A DNA stretch of 64,000 nt from Hydrogenophaga sp. 2FB. GTDB taxonomy: Bacteria > Pseudomonadota > Gammaproteobacteria > Burkholderiales > Burkholderiaceae_C. Positions 55,620 through 63,565 of this stretch are shown here, piece after piece. The notes below the pieces were generated by a model. The model did no database searches. It was not told the origin of the DNA and worked only from the letters and a program-made list of their open reading frames with translations. The stretch is taken from positions 62,001 to 126,000 of the forward strand of contig NZ_SCML01000007.1 of NCBI RefSeq assembly GCF_005503365.1, in the 5' to 3' direction. The translations under genes were made by a program, and so were the position numbers. Every line of letters starts with the position of its first letter. Within the stretch, counting starts at the first letter, position 1.

Positions 55620-56564
55620 TCAGAGCTCGTAGTCGTCTGGGGTGCCGCTCATGGCACGCAAAATGAGGTCGCGCGAAAGCCGATCGCTCAGCAGTTCGGC
55701 AAAGCGCAGCACGAAATGGCGCAAGTAGGTGCCGCGCTTGAAGGCCACGCGCGCGAGGTTGTGGCCAAACAGCTGCGCGGCCGGGCGCGCCACCAGATCG
55801 GGCGTCTGGTTCTCGCCCTGCATGGCCATTTCGGCGACGATGCCCACGCCCATTCCGAGCTTCACGTAAGTCTTGATCACGTCCGAGTCGATCGCTTCGA
55901 GCACGATGTTGGGCTGCAGGTGGCGCAGCCCGAACGCCTGGTCGATGCGGGTGCGGCCGGTGAAGCTGGGGTGGTAGGTGATCAGCGGCACCTGCGCGAG
56001 GTCATCGAGCGTGATGCGCTCGCGCTCGAGCAGCGGGTGGTCGAACGGGAACACCAGCACGTGCTGCCACTCGTAGCAGGGCAGGGTGACGAGCTCGGGG
56101 TAGTTCACCAGCGACTCGGTGGCCATGCCGATCTCGGCCACTTCTTCCATCAGCATCTTGGCCACCTGGTCGGGTGAGCCCTGGTGCAGGCTGATGCCGA
56201 CCTTCGGGTAGGCCAGGCGCAGCGCGGCCACCGGGCCCGGCAGCACATAACGCGCCTGGGTGTGGGTGGTTGCGATCGAGAGCGTGCCGCTGTCCTGCGC
56301 CGAGTACTGCTCACCGATGCGCTTGAGGTTGTTGACCTCGCGCAGGATGATCTCGATGCTCTTGAGCACCTGCTGGCCCGGCTCGGTGACGCGCTTGATG
56401 CGCTTGCCGTGGCGCGCGAAGATTTCGATGCCGAGCTCGTCCTCCAGCTCGATGATGGCCTTGGACACGCCGGGCTGCGAGGTGTGCAGCGCCTTGGCGG
56501 CTTCGGTGAGGTTCAGGTTGCGGCGCACCGCTTCCTGCACGAAGCGAAACTGGTGCAGGTTCAT
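55620..56564 (-). CDS. cysB: CysB-family LysR-type regulator
   Basis: A 314-residue LysR regulator of the CysB/Cbl kind. The N-terminal winged helix is MNLHQFRFVQEAVRRNLNLTEAAKALHTSQPGVSKAIIELEDELG. The effector domain shows the typical TTHTQARYVLPGPVAALR and WQHVLVFPFDHPLL stretches. It senses inducers such as O-acetylserine and activates sulfate assimilation genes, so the cys operon at 37-45 kb is a likely target. Its ATG overlaps the stop of cbiX (ATGA), coupling regulator and siroheme chelatase. CysB rather than Cbl is inferred from this context. Confidence 0.9.
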   Translation of the reverse strand: MNLHQFRFVQEAVRRNLNLTEAAKALHTSQPGVSKAIIELEDELGIEIFARHGKRIKRVTEPGQQVLKSIEIILREVNNLKRIGEQYSAQDSGTLSIATTHTQARYVLPGPVAALRLAYPKVGISLHQGSPDQVAKMLMEEVAEIGMATESLVNYPELVTLPCYEWQHVLVFPFDHPLLERERITLDDLAQVPLITYHPSFTGRTRIDQAFGLRHLQPNIVLEAIDSDVIKTYVKLGMGVGIVAEMAMQGENQTPDLVARPAAQLFGHNLARVAFKRGTYLRHFVLRFAELLSDRLSRDLILRAMSGTPDDYEL

Positions 56565-56926
56565 GCGGTGGTCTCCAGCGCGATTTTTGCAAGCAAGGCG
56601 GTCAGGCGTGGGTCTTCACCCGCGGTGGGCAGCAATTCGAACGCGGTGCCGGGGTGCGCGGCGCCCAGATCGGCCATGCGCTGCGGCAGGTCTTCACGGG
56701 CATGCTTGCCCATGCCGAAGAACAGCGGCAACACGCGGATGCGCGTGGCACCCTGGGCGACCAACTGGCGCGCGGCCGTGGCGATGTCGGGTTCGCAGAG
56801 TTCGAGGTAGGCGCACGAAACCACCGCGGACGCGTCGCCGCGGGCAATCTGCTGCGCCACCGACTCGATCGGTGCGCGCCACAAAGGGTCGCGCGACCCA
56901 TGCGCCAGGACAATGACACCGAGCAC
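56561..56926 (-). CDS. cbiX: Sirohydrochlorin chelatase CbiX (short form)
   Basis: A 121-residue single-domain chelatase of the small CbiX/SirB type, with VIVLAHGSRDPLWRAP carrying the metal-site histidine near the start and VLPLFFGMGKHAREDLP carrying the second. It inserts metal into sirohydrochlorin; next to cysB and with CysI in the window, iron for siroheme is the likely metal. It lies 4 bases after lptG and is coupled to cysB by a four-base overlap. Confidence 0.88.
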   Translation of the reverse strand: MLGVIVLAHGSRDPLWRAPIESVAQQIARGDASAVVSCAYLELCEPDIATAARQLVAQGATRIRVLPLFFGMGKHAREDLPQRMADLGAAHPGTAFELLPTAGEDPRLTALLAKIALETTA

Positions 56927-56930
56927 GGCC

Positions 56931-58049
56931 CTACCTCCTGAGCACCAGCCACCCGAAGGCGCCGAGCGAGAAGACGGAATAGATCATCGCCGGCGAGGCC
57001 GCGGCCAGCCAGGGCCGCCACTGGTTGAGGTTGCCGATGTAGCCGAACACGTTGTTGAGCAGGAAGAAGCTGATGCCGATCATCACGCCGCCGAACACGT
57101 AGGCGGTGATGCTGCCGGAGCGGAAGTGCAGGTAGGCGAACGGCAGCGCCAGCACCACCATCACCAGGCAGCTCAACGGGTAGAACACCTTGCGCCAGAA
57201 CTCGATCTCGTAGCGCTGCGCGGTCTGGCCGTTGGCCTCCAGGTGGCGGATGTAGCCAAACAGGTCGGCGGTGCGCATGCGGTCGGGCTTGAGCAAGGCC
57301 ACCGACACCATTTCGGCGTTGATGCCGCTGGGCCAGCGGAAGGTCTCGAGGTTCTGCCGCAGCACGCGCGCCGAGGTTTGCCCGGCGGTGTCGAACTCAC
57401 TGCGCTCCACCTGGCGCAGCGTCCAGGAATCGTCGTTTTCAATCTGACCGGTGTCCGCGCGCACCGTGGACATCAGGAAACCCTGGTTGTTGAATTCGAA
57501 GATGCGCACATTGCCCAGCTCACCCTGGGGTGACATGGAGCCCACGTTGACAGAAAAGTTGCTGTACGGTTGCTTTTCCTTGAGCCAGGCGCCGGTCTGC
57601 CCCAGGCTGATGTTGCCCTGGTAGCGTGCCTTGAGCAATTGCGCGGTCTTGTCCGAGAGCGGCGCGAGGTAGTCGCCAATGGCGAAGGTCAGCACCACGA
57701 AAACCAGGCCCAGACCCAGCAGCGTGCGCAACGCCCGCCAGGGCCCCAGGCCACTGGTGCGCAGGATGGTGTATTCCGAACCCTGCGCCAGCCGCGCCAG
57801 CACGAAGATGGAGCCGATCAGCACGGCAATCGGCAGCAGCTCGTAGATGCGGCTGGGCATGACCAGTGCCACGTAGAGCAGGGCGTGCGGCACTTCATAG
57901 ACCAGTTTCGCGTCGAGCGCCGAGGGCTTGCCCAGTTCGGGCAACTCGTCGACGAAGTCGAAGAAGAAGAACAGCGAGAGGAAGGCCAGCAGCACGAAGA
58001 ACACGGCCGCGAAGATCTCACCATAGATGAGGCGTCGGATGGTCTTCAT
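56931..58049 (-). CDS. lptG: LPS export ABC transporter permease LptG
   Basis: A 372-residue permease of the LptF/LptG type. Three helices at each end flank a long periplasmic beta-jellyroll region. It starts MKTIRRLIYGEIFAAVFFVLLA and contains ELLPIAVLIGSIFVLARLAQGSE, with its coupling helix GSEYTILRTSGLG. It forms LptB2FG, which extracts LPS from the inner membrane. The start overlaps the end of lptF by four bases, with cbiX 4 bases downstream. Confidence 0.94.
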   Translation of the reverse strand: MKTIRRLIYGEIFAAVFFVLLAFLSLFFFFDFVDELPELGKPSALDAKLVYEVPHALLYVALVMPSRIYELLPIAVLIGSIFVLARLAQGSEYTILRTSGLGPWRALRTLLGLGLVFVVLTFAIGDYLAPLSDKTAQLLKARYQGNISLGQTGAWLKEKQPYSNFSVNVGSMSPQGELGNVRIFEFNNQGFLMSTVRADTGQIENDDSWTLRQVERSEFDTAGQTSARVLRQNLETFRWPSGINAEMVSVALLKPDRMRTADLFGYIRHLEANGQTAQRYEIEFWRKVFYPLSCLVMVVLALPFAYLHFRSGSITAYVFGGVMIGISFFLLNNVFGYIGNLNQWRPWLAAASPAMIYSVFSLGAFGWLVLRR

Positions 58050-59167
58050 GCGGCGGCGCCTTGTGCCTCGGCCCGCTGGGCCCGTCGGGCGCGAAGCCAG
58101 CCACGCACGCTCAGATTGTGGTGGCGCTTGAGCATCCAGAGCACGGTCAGGATGAACACCCCGCCGTGCAGCGTGAGCATGTAGCCCGCAAGCGGGAACA
58201 GGCCGCTGGCGACCCAGCTCTGGCCCAGGTTGAGCAGGTTGTAATAGAACACGAAAGAGAAGAGGGTGAAGAACAGGTTGCCGCCGCGCCCCGCGCGCGG
58301 GTTGCCGGTGGTGGTGGCCACCGCGATCAGCACGAAGTTCATGGCGGTGAGGGCCATGCCCACGCGCCAGCCCAGTTCGCCCAGGTTGGCGCGGGTGGGG
58401 TCGGCGATGAGGTCCCAGCTGCTGCGGGCCTTGAGCGCCTCGCCGCGCTCGCTGGCTTCGAATCCGCCGATCTGCGTGCCGTACTCCTCGAACTCGCTCA
58501 CTTGCAGGCTGCCCTGGTCGGCTGCCGCCTCCAGGCGCTGGCCGTTGTTGAGCATCAGGATCTGTCGGCTTTCAATCCATTCGATGCGCCCCGAGCGCGC
58601 CGATGTCACGGTTTCGCTGCCATCCTTTTCGGTGCTGGAGATGAAGATGTTGCGGCCTTCGGTGCCATCGGCCGTGTCCTTGTCAATGAAGAACACGCGC
58701 CGTCCACTCGACGATTCCTGAAACTGCCCCGGCGCGATGCGTTCGAGGTCCCCGCGTCGCTCGAAGCGGTCGCGCAGGGCGTCCGTCTGTGCATTGGCCC
58801 AGGGCCAGACGAAGAACACCATCAGCGTGATGACCACCAGGATGGGCCACGAAAACCGCACCACCGGGCCGAGAAAGCCCCCGAGCGAGCGCCCGCTGGA
58901 GAACCAGATGATCATTTCGCTGTCGCGGTACATGCGCGAGAGCGTGAAGACGATGGCGATGAACAGGGCCAGGGTAAGGACCGTGGGCATGCGGCCGATC
59001 ACGGTGTAGCCCAGCACGAGGGCGATCTCTTGCGGGTTCACGCTGCCACGCGAGGCCAGGCCGACCGTGCGGATCAGCAGCATGGTCAGCACGATGGTGA
59101 ACAGCACCAACAGCGTGGCCCCGAAACTGCGCGCCAGCTCTTTGCGGATGGAGGAATGGAATAACAT
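58046..59167 (-). CDS. lptF: LPS export ABC transporter permease LptF
   Basis: A 373-residue permease. It starts MLFHSSIRKELARSFGATLLV and contains GRMPTVLTLALFIAIVFTLSRMYRDSEMIIWFSSG, the equivalent coupling helix, a periplasmic region with the SGRRVFFIDKD stretch, and three C-terminal helices. It partners LptG in LPS transport. I start at 59167; the longer frame to 59362 runs into pepA. It is divergent from pepA with only 25 bases between start codons, as in E. coli. Confidence 0.94.
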   Translation of the reverse strand: MLFHSSIRKELARSFGATLLVLFTIVLTMLLIRTVGLASRGSVNPQEIALVLGYTVIGRMPTVLTLALFIAIVFTLSRMYRDSEMIIWFSSGRSLGGFLGPVVRFSWPILVVITLMVFFVWPWANAQTDALRDRFERRGDLERIAPGQFQESSSGRRVFFIDKDTADGTEGRNIFISSTEKDGSETVTSARSGRIEWIESRQILMLNNGQRLEAAADQGSLQVSEFEEYGTQIGGFEASERGEALKARSSWDLIADPTRANLGELGWRVGMALTAMNFVLIAVATTTGNPRAGRGGNLFFTLFSFVFYYNLLNLGQSWVASGLFPLAGYMLTLHGGVFILTVLWMLKRHHNLSVRGWLRARRAQRAEAQGAAA

Positions 59168-59192
59168 CGATCGAGAACAGGAAAACACGATT

Positions 59193-60698
59193 ATGGACTT
59201 CGAACTCAAATCACTTTCTCCCACCCAGGCCGCCCCATGGGCTGTCGACGCCTTGCTGGTGCTGGTGCCCGATGCCGTACCGAAAAAGACCGAAGCCGGC
59301 GCGTTGCCGCAACTGGTGGCAGAGGCCGTCCAGCGGGGCGATCTGGAGAGCGGCGCCGGCAAGCAGTTGCTGTGCTACCGACCGGCCGGGTTCAAGGCCG
59401 CTCGCGTGCTGCTGGTGCGCGTGGGCGACGGCTCCGCCGCCTCGGTGCGCAAGGCTGTGGCGGCCGGGGTGTCCGCGCTCAAGCAGCCTGGCGTGAAAAA
59501 GCTGGGCCTGTTGCTCAGCCTCTTCGACGCGGACAGCCACGCGGTGCGCAGCGCCGTGCAGGCGTGTGCGGACGCGACCTATGTCTACACCGCCACCAAG
59601 CCGTCGGCCAAGGCCCGTTCGTTGCAGCAGGTGGTGGTGGGCGTGGCCCAGGCCCCGGCCGTGCGCGACGGCTTCGATGCGGGTCGTGCGCTGGTCACCG
59701 GCGTCGAATTCGCCAAGGAGTGGGCCAACCGCCCGGCCAACCACGCCACCCCCAGCATGCTCGCCGAGGCCGCGCGCAAGCTCGGGCGCCAACCGCGCAT
59801 GAAGACCGAAGTGCTCGGCCCCAAACATGTCGAGGCCTTGGGCATGGGCTCGTTCATGGCGGTGGCCAAGGGCTCGGCGGAGCCGCTGCGCTTCATCGTC
59901 ATGCACTACAGCGGCGGCGCCAAGGACGCCGCGCCCGTGGTGCTGGTGGGCAAGGGCATCACCTTCGACACTGGCGGCATCTCCATCAAACCCGCGGCCG
60001 AGATGGACGAGATGAAGTTCGACATGGGCGGCGCTGCCAGCGTGCTCGGCACCTTCGCGGCATTGGCCGAACTGCAGCCCGCCATCAACGTGGTCGGGCT
60101 CATCCCCAGTTGCGAAAACATGCCCGACGGCATGGCCGTGAAGCCCGGCGACGTGGTCACCAGCATGAGCGGGCAAACCATCGAAATCCTCAACACCGAT
60201 GCCGAAGGACGCCTGATCCTGTGCGACGCGCTGACCTACGCCGCGCGCTTCAAGCCGCACAGCGTGATCGACATCGCGACCCTCACCGGCGCCTGCGTGA
60301 TCGCCCTGGGCGGCGTGCGCTCGGGCCTGTTCTCCACGCGCGACGACCTGGCGCAGGCCCTGCAGCAGGCCGGTGAAGCGGCGCTGGACCCGTGCTGGCG
60401 CATGCCGCTGGACGACGAGTACGCAGAAGGTCTCAAGTCCAACTTCGCCGACATGGGCAACGTGGCGGGCCGCGCGGGCGGTGCCATCACCGCGGCCAAG
60501 TTCCTGCAGAAGTTCACCGCCGAGCTGCCCTGGGCGCACCTGGACATCGCGGGAACGGCCTGGAAAGGCGGCGCGGCCAAAGGCTCCACCGGCCGGCCCG
60601 TGCCGCTGCTGCTGCAGTACCTCCTCGATCAGGTCGCCTCGGGCAAAGCCGGCGGTGCAACGCCGCGCGCGAAAACCCGGAAAGCGGCCAAGGCCTGA
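59193..60698 (+). CDS. pepA: Leucyl aminopeptidase (cytosol aminopeptidase)
   Basis: A 501-residue M17 peptidase. The C-terminal catalytic domain has VGKGITFDTGGISIKPAAEMDEMKFDMGGAA for two metals, and the family signature NTDAEGRL. It cleaves N-terminal residues from peptides and, in E. coli, also binds DNA in recombination and carbamoyl-phosphate control. The end has a short Lys/Arg/Ala-rich tail. AGGA stands before the ATG at 59193. It is divergent from lptF and followed by holC after 11 bases. Confidence 0.96.
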   Translation: MDFELKSLSPTQAAPWAVDALLVLVPDAVPKKTEAGALPQLVAEAVQRGDLESGAGKQLLCYRPAGFKAARVLLVRVGDGSAASVRKAVAAGVSALKQPGVKKLGLLLSLFDADSHAVRSAVQACADATYVYTATKPSAKARSLQQVVVGVAQAPAVRDGFDAGRALVTGVEFAKEWANRPANHATPSMLAEAARKLGRQPRMKTEVLGPKHVEALGMGSFMAVAKGSAEPLRFIVMHYSGGAKDAAPVVLVGKGITFDTGGISIKPAAEMDEMKFDMGGAASVLGTFAALAELQPAINVVGLIPSCENMPDGMAVKPGDVVTSMSGQTIEILNTDAEGRLILCDALTYAARFKPHSVIDIATLTGACVIALGGVRSGLFSTRDDLAQALQQAGEAALDPCWRMPLDDEYAEGLKSNFADMGNVAGRAGGAITAAKFLQKFTAELPWAHLDIAGTAWKGGAAKGSTGRPVPLLLQYLLDQVASGKAGGATPRAKTRKAAKA

Positions 60699-60709
60699 GG
60701 CCGTCCGCC

Positions 60710-61147
60710 ATGACCACCGAAGTCGCCTTCCATTTCAACGCCCCGGACAGGCTGAGCTACGCCTGCAGGTTGCTGCGAAAGGCCTACCTGAAAGGCGCTC
60801 GCGTGCTCGTGCTGGTGGATGACGGCGAGCGTGCCGCGCTCGACGCGGCGCTCTGGACGGCGGTGGTTGGGGAGTTCGTGCCTCACAGTGGCCCGAACGA
60901 CCCGCCGCATGTGCAGGCCCGTTCACCCATCCATCTCGCCAGCGACGCGTCCGCCAGCAACGGCGCTTCGGTGCTGGTGAATCTGCGTGCCGAAATGCCG
61001 CCCGGGCACGAGCGCTTTGCCCGGGTGATCGAGGTCGTCACCAACGACGAGGGCGACCGCAGCCACGCGCGCGAGCGCTGGAAGCGCTACAAGGCCCAAG
61101 GCATCGAGCCGCAGCGGCACGATCTGAAACTCGCGCCTCAGGACTGA
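60710..61147 (+). CDS. holC: DNA polymerase III chi subunit
   Basis: A 145-residue HolC. It starts MTTEVAFHFNAPDRLSYACRLLRKAYLKGARVLVL, and includes LWTAVVGEFVPHSGPNDP and SPIHLASD, typical of chi. It links the clamp loader to SSB through the tau subunit (dnaX in this window). It follows pepA by 11 bases, the same order as in E. coli pepA-holC-valS, although valS is not seen after it. Confidence 0.92.
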   Translation: MTTEVAFHFNAPDRLSYACRLLRKAYLKGARVLVLVDDGERAALDAALWTAVVGEFVPHSGPNDPPHVQARSPIHLASDASASNGASVLVNLRAEMPPGHERFARVIEVVTNDEGDRSHARERWKRYKAQGIEPQRHDLKLAPQD

Positions 61148-61333
61148 TGCACACGCGCCACATGCGCGGCACTTATGCGCCCTGCAAGAGGGTGATCTGG
61201 CCTTTGGGAAAACCCTCGGTCCGCTGACACAGCGGTGCAAAGCGTGAAAACTGGTGGTTTTTTGGAGTATCTTTATGCGTGGGGAGAAAAAGTTCCCTCC
61301 GCATTCCAACTCCTATCCTTTCCGAGGAAAACC

Positions 61334-62518
61334 ATGCAACTGAACACCAAACTGGCCGTTATCGCGGCGGCTGTCGCGCTTGCCGCTTGTGGCAAAAAAG
61401 AAGAAGCAGCCCCGGCTGCCGCTCCTGCCGCAGCCCCCGCACCAACGGCCCAGGTCATCAAGATCGGTCACGTTGGTCCCACCAGCGGCGCAATCGCCCA
61501 CCTCGGCAAAGACAATGAAAACGGCGCCCGCATGGCGATCGAAGAGCTCAACGCGGCTGGCCTGACCATCGGCGGCGCGCCCGCCAAGTTCGAGCTGCTG
61601 GCCGAAGACGACGCGGCCGATCCCAAGCAAGGCACGGCAGCCGCCACCAAGCTGGTGGACGCCAAGGTGGCCGGTGTGATCGGTCACCTGAACTCGGGCA
61701 CCACCATCCCCGCCTCGCAGATCTACAACGACGCTGGCATTCCCCAGATTTCGCCCTCGGCCACCAACCCCAAGTACACCCGTCAGGGCTACGCAGGCGC
61801 GTTCCGCGTCGTGGCTGACGACGTGCACCTGGGCGGCACGCTGGGCAAGTACGCTGTGGAAACCCTCAAGGCCAAGAACGTGGCCGTGATCGATGACCGC
61901 ACCGCGTACGGCCAAGGCGTGGCCGACGAGTTCGAAAAGGGCGTGGCCGCTGCCGGCGGTACCGTGGTGGGTCGTGAGTTCACCAACGACAAGGCCACCG
62001 ACTTCAACGCCATCCTGACCACGCTGAAGGCCAAGAAGCCCGACGTCGTGTTCTTCGGCGGCATGGACGCCGTTGCCGGCCCGATGCTCAAGCAAATGAA
62101 GCAACTGGGCATCAAGGCCAAGTTCATGGGCGGCGACGGCATCTGCACCACCGAACTGCCGAAGCTGGCCGCCGATGGCCTGGGCGACGACCAGGTCTAC
62201 TGCGCGGAAGCCGGTGGCGTGGAAGGCGAGCAGAAGGCCGGCATGGACAAGTTCCGCGTCGACTTCAAGGCCAAGTTCAACGACGACGTGAAGGTGTACG
62301 CCCCATACGTGTACGACGCCGTGAAGGTCATGGCCAACGCCATGGTCACCGCCGGTTCCGCCGATCCGAAGGTGTACCTGCCGGCGCTCAAGGCCACCAA
62401 CTACAAGGGTGTGACGGGCAACATCGCCTTCGACGAAAAGGGCGACATCAAGAACGGCGCCCTGACGCTCATGACCTTCAAGGGCGGTGTGCGCACCAAC
62501 CTGGCCGTGATCCGCTGA
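61334..62518 (+). CDS. Branched-chain amino acid ABC transporter substrate-binding lipoprotein (LivJ-like)
   Basis: A 394-residue lipoprotein: the signal ends VALAACGKK, with Cys19 as the lipid site, followed by an Ala/Pro-rich linker. The mature domain has IKIGHVGPTSGAIAHLGKDNENGARMAIEELNAAG and VIGHLNSGTTIPASQIYNDAGIPQISPSATNP, the type I periplasmic-binding pattern of LivJ/LivK. It likely binds leucine, isoleucine, valine or related ligands. No Liv permease or ATPase genes are next to it. GAGGAA precedes the ATG, and two hairpins, one with a T run, follow the stop. Confidence 0.9.
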   Translation: MQLNTKLAVIAAAVALAACGKKEEAAPAAAPAAAPAPTAQVIKIGHVGPTSGAIAHLGKDNENGARMAIEELNAAGLTIGGAPAKFELLAEDDAADPKQGTAAATKLVDAKVAGVIGHLNSGTTIPASQIYNDAGIPQISPSATNPKYTRQGYAGAFRVVADDVHLGGTLGKYAVETLKAKNVAVIDDRTAYGQGVADEFEKGVAAAGGTVVGREFTNDKATDFNAILTTLKAKKPDVVFFGGMDAVAGPMLKQMKQLGIKAKFMGGDGICTTELPKLAADGLGDDQVYCAEAGGVEGEQKAGMDKFRVDFKAKFNDDVKVYAPYVYDAVKVMANAMVTAGSADPKVYLPALKATNYKGVTGNIAFDEKGDIKNGALTLMTFKGGVRTNLAVIR

Positions 62519-62540
62519 TCGATCCATCGCGTTCACGCGA

Positions 62541-62570
62541 GCCGCGAAGTCCGTCACCGGATTTCGCGGC
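62541..62570 (+). repeat. Hairpin downstream of the LivJ-like gene
   Basis: GCCGCGAA-GTCCGTCACCGGAT-TTCGCGGC pairs over eight bases, with inner CCG/CGG pairing. It lies just before the terminator and may stabilise the transcript 3' end. Confidence 0.45.
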
Positions 62571-62575
62571 ACACC

Positions 62576-62607
62576 AAGAAGCCACCGCATGCGGTGGCTT
62601 CTTTTTT
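62576..62607 (+). terminator. Rho-independent terminator of the LivJ-like gene
   Basis: AAGAAGCCACCGC-AT-GCGGTGGCTTCTT followed by further T; a perfect stem 58 bases after the stop codon. Confidence 0.92.
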
Positions 62608-62725
62608 GCCCTCCATTCGAGGGCTTTTGTCCTCGTGCGTGGGTGCGGTCCTACACCGGTGTCCGGCATGAGCCGACACGGGGCTTGATGGTGCGTTTCT
62701 AGACTCGGACGGACAAGGAAACACC

Positions 62726-63175
62726 ATGGACAACATCTACGAAGCCCTGCGCGAGAGCCACGCAACCCAGCGCACCCTGTGTCGGCGCTTGTCGCGCATG
62801 AAGCCGGACGACCCGCGCGCGCAGGAGACGTTCCAGGCGCTGCGCATCGAGCTGGCGGCACACGCCGCGGCCGAGGAGCGCTTTCTGTATGCCCAGATCC
62901 TGTTCGATGACATGGGCTTGAAGTCGTCCCGCCATGCCTTGGCCGAGCACCATGAGATTGATGAATGCGTCGAGGCGATCGAAGAAGCGCGCAACCAACC
63001 GGACGCCTGGCCCGAGCTGGTGCGCAAGCTCTCCCACGAGGTGCACCACCACCTGCGGGAAGAGGAGAAAAAGTTCTTTCAGCTGTCGGGCAAGATCCTG
63101 AGCGACAAGCAGAAGGTGGGCCTGGCCGCGCGGTACCGGCGCGACCTGAACCGCATGCGCGGCGTGTTGGCCTGA
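62726..63175 (+). CDS. Hemerythrin/HHE cation-binding domain protein
   Basis: A 149-residue helical protein of the hemerythrin HHE family. It starts MDNIYEALRESHATQR and has the iron-binding pattern spread over ESH, LAAHAAAEERFLY, LAEHHEIDECVE and LSHEVHHHLREEEKKFF. Such proteins bind a non-heme di-iron centre and are linked to oxygen, NO or iron sensing, and to stress responses. It forms a separate unit after the LivJ terminator, with GGACAAGGA just before the ATG. Confidence 0.88.
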   Translation: MDNIYEALRESHATQRTLCRRLSRMKPDDPRAQETFQALRIELAAHAAAEERFLYAQILFDDMGLKSSRHALAEHHEIDECVEAIEEARNQPDAWPELVRKLSHEVHHHLREEEKKFFQLSGKILSDKQKVGLAARYRRDLNRMRGVLA

Positions 63176-63213
63176 ACCCCGGCAACAGGCTGCCTGAGAG
63201 GTACTACGGGCGT

Positions 63214-63231
63214 TGTAGGCCTATTCCTACA
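63214..63231. repeat. Short inverted repeat upstream of the small membrane protein gene
   Basis: TGTAGG-CCTATT-CCTACA lies in the 146-base gap between the hemerythrin-like gene and the small membrane protein gene. It could be a protein-binding site or a small hairpin. No T run follows. Confidence 0.45.
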
Positions 63232-63322
63232 GACAGCGAGGCGCGGAACTGACATGGTCGCAGCATGCGCATTGAGATCATGCATTCAGTGACGCCCATA
63301 CCAATGACCACAGGGAAGCACC

Positions 63323-63544
63323 ATGAACCGCAACGCACCCATGGCAGGCCGCAATGACGATTCATGGGTCGGCGTGTTCACGCATGTGCTGATCTGGCTG
63401 TTGCTGGTCGGCTCGTGTCTGCTGTTGGCCTGGTTCGTCGCCGTGTTGCACGACAGCACGGAACGCGGCGAGCAGCGGCGTTTGCAACAACGCACCCTGG
63501 CTTCGCCCTTCCTCAGCGAGACAAAAACGGGCGAAGTGCGTTAG
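63323..63544 (+). CDS. Small single-pass membrane protein of unknown function
   Basis: A 73-residue protein starting MNRNAPMAGRNDDSWVGVF, followed by one strongly hydrophobic segment (about 19-43, HVLIWLLLVGSCLLLAWFVAV) and a charged, Gln/Arg-rich tail. No family is recognised. The chain could be a small inner-membrane stress protein; a GGGAAGCACC precedes the ATG. It converges with the truncated IclR gene. Confidence 0.6.
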   Translation: MNRNAPMAGRNDDSWVGVFTHVLIWLLLVGSCLLLAWFVAVLHDSTERGEQRRLQQRTLASPFLSETKTGEVR

Positions 63545-63565
63545 CGCTGCCAGCGGCGCAGGCTG

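Noticed and set aside
62659-62679. Imperfect hairpin before the hemerythrin-like gene as a regulatory site
   Set aside because: GTGTCCGGC...GCCGACAC pairs with a bulge and has no other support; such short G/C stems are common in this composition.
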